From Antilocapra americana (lineage: Eukaryota; Chordata; Mammalia; Artiodactyla; Antilocapridae): a stretch of 64,000 nt of DNA. A program made the position numbers and the translations under genes. Shown one piece after another: positions 54,061 to 64,000 of the stretch (position 1 is the first letter of the stretch; each line of letters starts with the position of its first letter). Below the pieces are notes generated by a model. The model was not told the DNA's origin, searched no databases, and saw only the letters and a program-made list of their open reading frames with translations. The stretch is taken from assembly GCA_007570785.1 (NCBI GenBank), contig ML662445.1:1525614-1589613 (forward strand), in the 5' to 3' direction.

Positions 54061-57000
54061 ATTTAAAGACTACAGACAAGTCTGGGAGAATGGTATTTTC
54101 CATCATTTTAACATTTCCCTTTTGCTAAAGTGATTGAATAGATTATTTATGAACATCAAGCAAATTTTCTGGAATTAAAAAAAATAATTATATCCCATCC
54201 ATTTTCTGGTACACCGCCCTTGTCAGAAGAAGACAGAGTCTAACCCAAGCCACAAAACACTGGCTGTGCTGTAGACTTAACACCTTTTGGATACTCAGGG
54301 CCTGGTACTGTGGGTTCTGATGCATATTTCCTGTTATATAATTTGCCTATTTGGGCTTTTCAGCCTCTGAAATTCCACTGGGGAAGACACACAGATAAAG
54401 GGCACTATAATTGTAGTTAGCATCCTCTACAGCAATGTTATAGGGAGCAAGTAGGGAGACAGCATTACCAGATATTGGTTTGGGTCTTTATTCTTGGTGG
54501 GAAGGGACACATGGTGTGGAAGGGCAAGACTGTGTGTCCTGAGCTGGATTTGTGTGCATGTGATCAAGCTAAAATGTTTGAAGGGGCGCTGTCTTATTTC
54601 TCCTGCCTTCCTGGCTAGTCTCACGGGGCCTTGGGCTCACCGAGTTCTGGTTGCTGACCCGATGACAAAGTTGACTGGGAGAGAAGTAGCTTCCAGCAGG
54701 ACTCTTGCACACTGAGCTCTGCTTCCTTCAGTTCTTCCTTTATGGGTGATGCTAGATATGAGGCTCACTCCATCCAGGCCACCCCTACCTGGGGCTGTGC
54801 AGGTGGGGGGCTGGGGGTTCCTGCTCAAGGACAAGGTCAAGACTTCAAGTCTGGGCCAAGCTCCATCTTGGGTTTTGTGGTTTAGATCCACATTCAGGAT
54901 CCAGATCTGGATGCAGAATAAACATCTCAGGCTGAATAAAGTTGAGACTTGCACAAAGAATTAGAATTGAAGAAGAGAACTTGAAGGGATCATCTTTGTT
55001 CTGAAGGCTTGTTGACTGGCCTCCAATTCCCGCTTTGCCTAAGATCAATATAATGGAGGGTGAGGGGAGTCAGATCAATTACATTTGAATCATCAGATTA
55101 CTTTAATTTTTGATGATGAAGAATTCAAAGAAACATTCCCCTCACCCCAGTTTCCTTACAGTCTTATAAAAATCTGTATCTGGCAGAGATTATTATATGT
55201 TTCTCTGAGGTCTATAGGTTTTCACGTGTTTGGATCAGTGGTTTGCGTATGATCCACACTTAATTTCTAGGTTAATCCACATTTGCTTATACGCAACTGT
55301 AAACCAGATGTTTTTTGGGGAAAAAAAAAAAGCTGAAACCTTTTATTTTTGCGTGTGTTTGTGTGTGTTTTGCTTGGGGCATAAAAATCATTTTTCCCCC
55401 TTCAGTGAGGTCGTTTCCAATTACATTATGTTTGTGCTACAAACACTTAAAAAATTAACGGATATATTTGGTTATTAGTTTATCTTTCAACATGCTGGTA
55501 TTAATGCAGTCGTTATGTTAGGTGTATTTTTTTTAAAAACCGACTCAAGTGACAAGCTTGATATCATCAAAAGTCCAGGGAATTTGGCCCCTTCTCTGCC
55601 TCCTCAAACACAAAGCTGGGGAAACCGCCCAGGGATGCACATGTGCACAGCATGTGGGGCCTGCCGGGTCCCCAGACACTGACATACCTGCCCAGCCCAC
55701 TGCGCTGTTGCTGTGAGAACCACAAGCCCCTATGTGGGAGGGCCATCTGTCCCCGGGCACCTGGACATCCCGGCCTGCACCCGCTGTGCATCTGGTGGGC
55801 GAGCCATGGAAATACAAGAGGAATTCTGAGCATCCACTGCCCTCTATAAGGAGGATCTTACATAACCAAGACCAGCAACCCCACTGCTGTGTCCTCTGGG
55901 TCCTCACTGACTCCACCCCAGGAAAGCAGTTCTAGATAATTCCCTAAGTGGGGGAAAATCTTAATCAGCTGACGGCCTCAGGTTTACTCTATTGCCAGGG
56001 AGACCACCATCCCCACTGGTCTGGGGCTGAGGAGTCTCGGGACCAGGCGCCTCAGTTTTAGGGCTGGTGGAATTCCCAAAACACCTATCTTCCAGGCCTG
56101 CTGACTTCTGGACTTCAGTGTGTGAAGTACCGGGCGTGGCTTCTGCAAAACTGAAGTCAGAGAGGACTCTTCCAAGTGAGACTATCCTGGCTCCAATTAG
56201 CTCAAGAGACTAAAACAGAACAATGAAGGACTGATTTCAGCCCATTGACACCAAGGACAGGAGGGGGGTCCTCCATCAAGACAGCTGGGCTCTCAGCAGA
56301 CATGCAGTTCGGGGATCCCCCAATGCTCTTCCCTCATCTCCTGCTTGTCCAGGACAGAGGCCTCCCTTACCACATGCACTCCAGAAAGACAGCAAATCCA
56401 GAGAAGAGAGAGGAGTTTGCTGTGTATTTAAGTCCCAGGCATGGGTGAAGATGGGTCCAGTTTTGGTCTCAAGTCACAAATTCTGTCCAGGGACCATGAC
56501 CGTGGATCCAAGCAACTGGGACCACTCCAGCCTGGGTCATGTGCTCATTCCATGGCACATGGAATAGTGGGGATAGTCCTCCAGTCTTAGTACAAACGCC
56601 ACGTCTCAGGGTGGGAAGCAGCAGGACCCAGAAGAAGGCAGGAGAGGAGCTGTCGCCCCAGGACAGCAGCGTTGTCTGCAGACACCTGTGCTTGGCTCCA
56701 GTCCTGACCCTGTGCTTCTCTCCATGTGGGCCCCAGGATGTCCTCAGGGCCTGGGGATTCTGGTCAAAGTGGCTGGGTGTGACCCTGCTGCCCGTTGCTG
56801 AGCTCAGTAATTGGACGGAAGCACAGTCTCTGGCCTCAGAGTTGAGCAGGGTTTTCACTCCACTGTTTACAGTCTGTGTCATCTTCTGGTGATGCGCTAA
56901 CCTCTCTGAGTGTCCGAGTCCTTGTCTGTAAGGACAAGATGATCACAAACATGTCAGAACTCCAAGAGCAGGTTCCAGGAAACACAGTGCAGCCGCTCCG

Positions 57001-58850
57001 TCAGGAAGGAAGGCCCCTTGCAGCCCCCAAGCCCTGGGTGAAGCCGCTCCGGGCCCTACCCTCCTCCTGGTCTGTCTCCATCACTGCTGAGGTCACGCCG
57101 GACACACAGCATTTGCTGTGACACCCCAGCAGTTCCATGCGGCCGAGAGCCCTGCCTTTCACAGAACTGGTCTCACTTCACTCTCTGCCCTGAGAGCACA
57201 CTGCTGGGGGCCTGGGGGGTATCCCTCTCCCCTCTTCCTTCCTAGAAGACCACCCCCCACCCCCACCTCCGGCAACTTGCTTGGACTCACCCTCTGCTTC
57301 CTGGTGTGGAGTTCTAGACACAGTCGGTTTGGTCTCCAGCACCCACTAGTGGCTCCTGGGAGGTGAGGACCTGTGCACACCCTGTTGGGAGGACCTGGGG
57401 CTTCTGGGAGGCAGAGTCCGCAAATGGCGCCCAGGGCGGGCGGGCCCTGCCCAGAAGAGGTGGAGTCTGTGTGACTGTCTGAGGGCAAGACAAGGAGGAA
57501 GCCAGGAAATCATCACAGGGACTTTGTTTTATGGCAAATTCCCACTGAGAACAACTGAAGGGCCGTATTTTTCTTTCTGTACAATGTATAGTGATGATCA
57601 CTGGGATTTTTAGAGAATCTATATAGTCTTGTAGAGATTTCTAACTACATCTGAGAATGTAAGCAATTTCATTAGTCATCTAAGTCAAGTGGAGCTAGAA
57701 CATACTGGGATGTATTTAATTCCTTCAGTTTATTAACAAATGATTGCTTTATAATTAAATGGACCTTAGGATATGAAGGCGCAGAGGGAGAGGTCGTTCA
57801 CTGAAAGGCAGCACTGCTTCTCGCCTTATTTTCCTAATTTCAACTGCTGCCTTTTGCATTTTTGATTTTGAAAAACAAAACATGAGGGATTGAAGGGTGG
57901 GATGGTCCCCTCTCTCCAAGTTTGTAAAGATCACGTTTTCATGGAGCTTGCCTTCACTGTAAGGGAAATTAAAGTCCCAAGTGCATGTGATGAAGTAATG
58001 AAATAATATCTAATGAGAAGTGGAATAAAAGAGAGAGAAGGTAAAAATGGTCCAAAGACAAGGCAAGCCTTTGAGGACGCCCTGGCACTCGATTTACAGA
58101 TGTTTTGTCCCTCAGGCAAGTGGTGCCCCCCTCCACACTCTGGCCTGGCATTATCTACACTGCTCTTTAAGGACTTTCCTCTGTGTCAGGGGTGCTCGTG
58201 TAAAAGGCACTGGCGGTAACATGGTGCTCATGCATCCATACTACTCTCGCCCCTGTGTTCTTAGAAGACTTTCCCTCAAGAAGAGAAGAAGCTTTGGGCT
58301 CTCTGATTTTATCCCAATTCCCTCCCTGCCCTCGAGAGTCCCACTTCCAGGTAAGAGCTTCCATTCCTGGAAGGAACCTGTCTCTGGATCATGGCAACAT
58401 GGGAGTGTTGTGTCTGTAAAGACCAAACAAGGAGGACACAAGTGGCAACAAACAATGTGATGTGATGACTCGTGGTCACACTGCAGAATCTGGGTGCTTT
58501 AGAACAGTCAACACTCTTTTCTGAATGTGTTTCGCAAACAAGATGCCTGCTAAATTCTGGTGAAACAGTTATGAGTGAGTGAGATACTTTCTCTGCATCT
58601 CTGCCAGGGGTTTACCAACACAAGAAGTGAGGTGGACACTCCGTCCACAACAAACCAGAATTGGATTTAGTTCCTAACTTTAATTCAGTACCAAGAATAA
58701 TTAGAAAACAGATTCCTTGGGTGCAAAATGAAAAGAGATGACAAAGAAGCCCCAGAAATGGAGGCTGGGTGACCCGAGTGGCTGGTGTTGGGTCAGAGAT
58801 GTAGGTGGCAGAGGAAACACAAGTTTTGCTAAATGTATCCACAGATACTG
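54061..58850. other. Unassigned 4.8 kb, repeat-poor
   Basis: No mobile element recognised except a faint old-repeat resemblance at 57930-58060 (tcatggagcttgccttcact). Frames of 100-137 codons (56469-56892, 57159-57488, 58047-58460) pair with equal or longer frames on the opposite strand and show no domain. AT-rich to 55500, GC-richer afterwards. Confidence 0.4.
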
Positions 58851-59030
58851 GACTTCCCAGGTGGTGCTAGTGGTGAAGAACCTGCCTGCCAACACAGCAG
58901 ACATGGGTTCAATCTCTGGGTAGGGCAACCCATGCCAGTATTCTTGCTTGGAGAATCCCATAGACAAATAAGTCTGACAGGCTACAGACCATGGGGTTGC
59001 AAAGAGTCAGACATGACTGAGGGACTAACT
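58851..59030 (+). mobile_element. Bov-tA SINE, sense
   Basis: ggacttcccaggtggtgcta (head, A box), gtggtgaagaacctgcctgc, atgggttcaatctctgggta (B box, mutated), gccagtattcttgcttggag, gcaaagagtcagacatgact and gagggactaac. Near full length. Confidence 0.95.
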
Positions 59031-61525
59031 ACATGCTTTAGAGGGCGAATCCATCCCAGGAGAAGAATCCACAGCACAGCTTCATGGAAATGCAAGTGGA
59101 GAGACGGGTGGAGCCCGAGGAGGCTTCCTTTTTCAATCTGCCATCATCTGAAGAGTCTTTGATTCTAAGCTGCTTTAAATTTTCCAGCTGCTGTGAGCCT
59201 GTTTCCAAGGTCATTATACATGGGTCAGTAAAACGTCTGATAATCAGTCACTTACCAGTGCCAGATCTGTTTCTAATGAGTTCAAAAGGGTTTGGTTCTT
59301 GTGGGTGGTGCATACAGGCCTTCACCATGTTCCACAGCTGTGTTACATTGGAGACAGGCATGCACCCAAGATTTAACGTGAATTTGCTCTATCATTTGCT
59401 CCTTTACATGCATGTATCTCTTGCCAGCACTGTAGTAGAAGACAAGGACCCGGAATGAGAGAAAGAGAGACTGTTGTACACGTGTTTGAATGTTTATTAC
59501 TGATTACTTCCTAATTTCTTTGCACTTGTGTTGCAAACTATAGGAAAGAGGCAGAGAAAACAATTCTGTGTGGGTTAGAATTTTAAAAAAAAGTCCTAAA
59601 TTAAGGACCACCTTTTTAATGGCAAACAGTTGAAATGGAGGAGAATGTTTATTTATACAACAAAGACCGGAATGCATGGATTTGCAGCTGTCTTCATCTT
59701 CCATATTCATCAAGGACTTTCCACATATGGAGGATGCTCTTGGGGTCACTTGCACTAACTTCTCTTCTAGGCACAGCCCAGCAAGCAGAGGGTCTTGTTG
59801 CCCTGTCTTCGCTGGGAGCCAGAGCCTTCATCTCTGAGCAGCGACATGTTGATGTCGCTTTATTTTTCTTGTGAGATCAGTTTGGTCCCAGCAAGCACAG
59901 ATGGACCCACGGAGCCAAAAATTTGATTTTTAAAAGATAAAATTGGCTCGGTACCTATGAAGGGCTTAGGAACTTAGAGGTCAGGGTTTGTGAAGAGGTC
60001 AGGGTGTCTTAAGCAAACCACTTCCGGGAACATTTTCTGCGGATAGAAGCTACATTTCGTTGGGGGTGGCAGCACTCGCCCTCTCGGCCAGGAGTCGAGT
60101 TGAACGCCCCTGCCCCCGTGCAGTTCCTTTCTGGAGATGGGGAGGTGGGCAGCAGCTTCCGGGATGACCACCCCGGGCAGGGCCGGGCTCAGACACACGG
60201 TGGAGACTGTGGACACTCCCATATCAAGTTTGCACAGAAGAATGAAGGTGAACAAACGTGTGTGCAAGAGTCTCATACAGTCTTGGTAAAATGACCCTTT
60301 TGCTGTGAGCACAGCTCTGGAAGTGGTCTCAGTGGGGATGTGGAACCCCCGGTGGTCCCAGCTGGAATCTGGTCCAGGATGACTCTCCACACGTCCTGTA
60401 CATTCAGCGACCCCGGATGCAGGGTGAATGTGGGTTTATGAGCACAGCAGGTTCCATGTGACGGTCCCTCCCTAACGTGACTCTAACCTGTGTAATCAAG
60501 CTCCTGGAGGAAGTGGGGTCAGAGGTGTGAGGGGTGGACGATGAGGAAATGCACCTGTGCATCTCTGCTGGAGGGACAACAACCCAGGGAACGTGTTGGT
60601 GAGCGGTCTTCCCCTGCCCCCTCCAGGTGGATGGGCGCCCTGTGATCAAACACACGCACCTTGACGGAAGTGCCGCACAGCAGCCCAGACCCCGTAAACA
60701 GGCCCTGGGCGGTGCGAGATCCGCACCCGGCTGTGCAGAAGGTTTGGGGCTCATGACTCATTTCCCTCCTTATCTCTAAGTCACTCGACAGTGGAGCAGG
60801 ACAACTGGATATAATGCACAGCTAGAGGAAAAAATACCAGAGAGAAATAAGAAACTGTTTACGAAAACTTGGCTTCATTTACCAAAAAATCATTTCATAT
60901 TAATCATTTGCAAAGAATGGGGCGCATATGTGAAACCAGATACACAGATCAGAGTATTAAAACATTAAAAAAATGTGTAAATTCCAACTGCTATGAGTTT
61001 GCCGAAAACAATCTTGATTTTTTTAAGTGTGTTTCCCATTTATTATAACATTTGAATGCACTCCAAATCATCTTTCATTCACATTTCTTCTCATTTTTGT
61101 TTGTGGATGTCCGAAATAAGAACAGCAAAGAAGAAAATAAACTGCAGTCCATTTCCTCCTTTTCTCATTGAATAGAAGAGCTTTTAAATTCAATTTTGCT
61201 TACTTATTTTGCTGTTGAATCACCGCAGGAGGATGCAGGCCCTGTGGACACGGCTCTGGGCATGAGAGAAGGTTCCTGCAGGAGACGGGTCCCTGGGCGT
61301 CTCATGTGCTCCCTCCTAGCTCCCAACTTTGCCCTGGGCCCTTAACGTCAGAAGGAGCCTGTCTTTCTGGGATGAGTTCTTTTGAATGGAAAACCCGCTG
61401 GGAGCCGTCACTCAGAAAATGACTGCACATGGCATCTCTTTCCCAGACCACGTCACGTGTGCACACGCATGCCCACACTCCTGCCACGTAACTCTTGGCG
61501 GGTCCTGTGGACTCACATCTACCCA

Positions 61526-61575
61526 CATGGATTGGGATCCATCCCATGCATTGGGATCCATCTACATGGATTCTA
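61526..61575 (+). repeat. Short 19-20 bp tandem repeat
   Basis: catggattgggatccatcc at 61526-61544 is followed by catgcattgggatccatct at 61545-61563 and a partial third copy, catggatt, at 61565-61572. Each full copy carries the palindrome ggatcc. Confidence 0.8.
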
Positions 61576-61608
61576 CATGCTAGGCTCCTGCTATGTGGGA
61601 CGAATGCT

Positions 61609-61636
61609 GGGGTGGGGGGGGTGGGCTAGCAGGGGG
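61609..61636 (+). other. Potential G-quadruplex tract
   Basis: Runs gggg, gggggggg, ggg and ggggg separated by t, t and ctagca fit the G3+N1-7 pattern. Not part of any recognised element. Confidence 0.6.
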
Positions 61637-62217
61637 TTGTTTAAACCCAAAATCTCAGAGAAAGTCAAGGCAGAGAGGGTAGGTAGGCAGTGCCCTTGGG
61701 AGCAGTAGGGTGGGCAAGGGCTGGAAGGAGCAAGCATTGAAGAATGGGAAGCCAGGAGTGATGGGATCTGACCATTGTCTTTGAAGAGAGCTTGGCTACT
61801 CTCTAGGGATGGAGGAGGTGGAATCTGAATATAGGGGGCTCCCGAGGACACGTGGGCAGATGGACAGGGAGGAATGGGCATTTCAGAATACATCAGTAGG
61901 AGGCAGAATGGTAAGATTTTATGCTGCTTGAATGTAGGATGGTGAAGCGAGGGCTGTCTGGATGGTTCCAGGGTTCGGGGGGAACACCTGATGTCAGAAT
62001 TCCAGGATCCAGAACTCTTGAGAGTAAACGGCCATTGATTAAAACCCCCTGAGTTTTTGGTACTTGTTGCAGCATTTGGAGCGGACTAGACACCCTCTGC
62101 ACCTGCGTACGCTCTCCTGTTTTGGTCTGTGTCGGACATCCATCACAGACAGCCACTCCTAGGGTCTGCTGATGGAAAGGGTTCAACAAATCCCAAAGCT
62201 GTATTCCACCCTTTGAT

Positions 62218-62350
62218 TATATGTGCGTTCATGCTAAGTCACTTCAGTTCTGTCTGACTCTTGGTGACCCTATGGCCTGTAACCCACTAGACTCCTCTGT
62301 CCATGGGATTCTCCAGGCAAGAATGCTGGAGTCGGTCGCCATCCCTGAGT
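62218..62350 (-). mobile_element. Bov-tA SINE fragment, antisense
   Basis: gttcatgctaagtcacttca, ctgtctgactcttggtgacc, ctagactcctctgtccatgg, gattctccaggcaagaatgc and ggagtcggtcgccatccctg. Head missing (5'-truncated). Confidence 0.92.
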
Positions 62351-62687
62351 AGAATAAAGTCTATGTTACATAAAACACAGAGAAAATGTTTTCTTTACAG
62401 GATCATGGGTAATATCTAGGGTCAGTTATTAATAAAAACTAAAAATGTTATGGCCATGATTATGAATCCTGGACATTGAAGTGGAGTATTACAGACCCCT
62501 CTGCACAAGAACCATCATTCTCTTGATGCTTTTTCGGCCAAATTTCAAAGTGTGCTGATGTTCACAGTATGCATAAAACAGATAAAAATACAAGAACCCT
62601 AAGATCACTAAGACCACATTATTTGTGAAGTTTCAGAGTTTAAAAAAGTGAAACAATAAACCCAGGAATGAACACCTTATTGCTGTT
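62351..62687. other. Unassigned DNA
   Basis: AT-rich, no recognised element. Confidence 0.4.
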
Positions 62688-63115
62688 CTGTGGTTGACTT
62701 CTGTTTCCCTCAACTTGTGTTCACGTCCTGACCTCCAGAACCTGGAAGTGGGTTTTTATGTAGGTGTGATCAAGTGAAGATGGTCACATTGAATTAGGAG
62801 GAGCCCTAATCCAGTGTCTGGTGTCCTGACTAGAGGACACTTGGACGCAGAGAAACAGGAGCATACACAGGGAAGAAGCCCGTGTGGTGACAGAGGTGGG
62901 GGCTGGAGGGATGTGTCTACACGCCAAGGACCGCTGGGGCTGGGCGGCAATACCACAAGCTGGAGAGACTAGGAAGGACCCTCTCTCAGAACGCTGAGGG
63001 CGTGATGACACCTCGGGTTCTGACTTCCAGTCCCGAGCTGCGTCGTGATGGATCCCTATTGTTTTCAATCAGCAGCTCCTCGGACTCTGCCACTGCAGCG
63101 CTGGGAGACTGACTC
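62688..63115 (+). mobile_element. MaLR-type solo LTR, nearly complete
   Basis: Order of motifs fits an MLT1/MST-class LTR: cgtcctgacctccagaacct, gtgtgatcaagtgaagatgg, aggagccctaatccagtgtc, tggtgtcctgactagaggac, gaagcccgtgtggtgacaga, tctacacgccaaggaccgct, acacctcgggttctgacttc, then tgttttcaatcagcagctcc at the 3' end. About 430 bp, the normal length of this LTR class. Solo, with no internal region. Very old (pre-dates ruminants). Confidence 0.72.
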
Positions 63116-63497
63116 AACTCCATTCACTATGGGATGGGTTTGCAAGTGCCCCTGGGTTTTCTGAATGTTACCTGGTGAACCTCCTCTCCCTGACACCCAC
63201 CATCCTTCCGTTCCTTCCTCAAGCGTATGCTCTGCTTTCCTGAGATGCTAGACTCTTGGCCATTCCAGGGAGAGCCAGAATACTGAGTGCCAGGACCCGC
63301 ATGCCCATGCCTCAGTCTTCCCCAATTTAAAGCACCAGAGGCTAGCGGTCACTAAGTTCTCATTGTCTTTGTTTCTGTTGTTGTTTGTTTTATTGTGTTT
63401 TGTTTCTCCAACTCAGGTACTGAGAAATGACCTATTTCTGATCCACAGTCTAGACAAATAGGTTCATTAGAAAGTCTCTTTCAAATGTTGCTGAAGG
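63116..63497. other. Unassigned DNA
   Basis: T/G-rich run at 63365-63410 (gtttctgttgttgtttgttt); otherwise unrecognised. Confidence 0.4.
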
Positions 63498-64000
63498 GAT
63501 TTGACACTGCAAAGAATGTTCAAACTACGACACAGTTGCATTCATTTCACATGCTAGCAAAGTAATGTTCAAAGTTCTCCAAGCTAGGTTTCAACAGTAG
63601 GTGAACTGAAAACTTCCAGATGTTCAAGCTGGATATAGAAAAGGCAGAGGAACCAGAGATCAAGTTGCCAACATCTGTTGGGCCCTAGAAAAGGCAAGAG
63701 ATTTCCAAAAGAACATCTACTTCTGCTTCATTGACTATGCTAGAGCCTTTGACTGCATGGATCACAACAAACTGTGGAAAATTCTTAAAGAGATGGGAAT
63801 ACCAGACCACCTGATTGCCTTCTGAGAAATCTATATGCAGGTAAAGTAAGCAACAGTTAGAACTGGACATAAAACAATGGACTAACTCAGAATTGGGAAA
63901 GGAATACCTTAAGACCGTATATTGTCATCCTGCTTATTTACCTATATGCAGAATACATGATGTGAAATGTCAGGCTGGATGAAGCACAAACTGAAATCAA
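63498..64000 (+). mobile_element. BovB LINE, RT core, sense, running off the window
   Basis: atgttcaaactacgacacag, catgctagcaaagtaatgtt, gatgttcaagctggatatag, gaaaaggcagaggaaccaga, acatctacttctgcttcatt and ggcatgtcag-type downstream text follow BovB. The encoded stretch includes 'RKGRGTRDQVANI' and 'FCFIDYARAFDCMDHNKLW', which is RT motif A with its catalytic Asp. Stops occur (tga at 63823 and others) and the sister sequence suggests small deletions near 63845-63900. The 5' end is truncated; the rest of the copy continues beyond 64000. Confidence 0.93.

Larger units (their letters stand above)
59031..62217. other. Unassigned 3.2 kb
   Basis: No mobile element recognised. Contains the G-rich tract and the short GGATCC-bearing repeat listed separately. 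The 124- and 138-codon frames (59084-59458 plus, 59974-60390 minus) have no known domain. Confidence 0.4.

Noticed and set aside
1..64000. A novel multi-gene system or operon
   Set aside because: Base composition, SINE/LINE content and absence of closely packed frames with ribosome sites show a mammalian intergenic or intronic region; no gene cluster is present.

Overview
The window is nuclear DNA from a ruminant (cattle, sheep, goat or a close relative). It carries many BovB (RTE-clade) LINE pieces, Bov-tA SINEs (tRNA-like head fused to a BovB 3' end), a cetartiodactyl CHR-type SINE and 3' ends of a ruminant-type L1. Together these fit Ruminantia and essentially no other lineage. I found no host protein-coding exon, rRNA, functional tRNA or snRNA gene, and nothing prokaryotic. 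The longer open frames are retrotransposon remnants, frames through GC-rich or tandem-repeat DNA, or chance.

Layout. 0-11.7 kb is mostly old L1 (several pieces on each strand), broken up by Bov-tA, BovB and MaLR LTR sequence, with one CpG-island-like block at about 5.16-5.77 kb. 11.7-14.3 kb is largely unassigned. 14.36-15.01 kb is a 650-bp minisatellite of about 40 copies of a 16-bp unit. 15.4-20.3 kb is a dense retrotransposon pile-up: L1, MaLR, two BovB copies, and two young antisense L1 3' ends, both with target-site duplications. 20.3-35.2 kb is AT-rich and repeat-poor, with blocks at 27.2-28.5 and 29.8-30.4 kb that look like conserved non-coding (enhancer-type) DNA. 36.1-37.2 kb holds the best-preserved L1, whose ORF2 C-terminus is still open. 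39.5 kb has a perfect 67-bp tandem duplication. 41.4-43.6 kb is antisense L1 with a nested Bov-tA. 43.6-63.5 kb is mostly unassigned single-copy-looking DNA with scattered Bov-tA/BovB, a short CpG-rich patch at 52.1-52.3 kb, possible conserved DNA at 53.5-54.1 kb and a MaLR LTR at 62.7-63.1 kb. The window ends inside another BovB reverse-transcriptase copy.

Nothing here forms a working gene system. The elements relate as a parasite hierarchy: Bov-tA shares its 3' end with BovB and was presumably moved by BovB enzyme, and the younger elements are inserted into older L1. The most unusual locus is the 14.4-15.0 kb minisatellite. Its units differ mainly at two CpG positions that appear as CG, TG or CA, the signature of methyl-CpG decay on either strand. 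All repeat names come from reading the sequence against remembered family consensuses, so subfamily names and exact edges are approximate.
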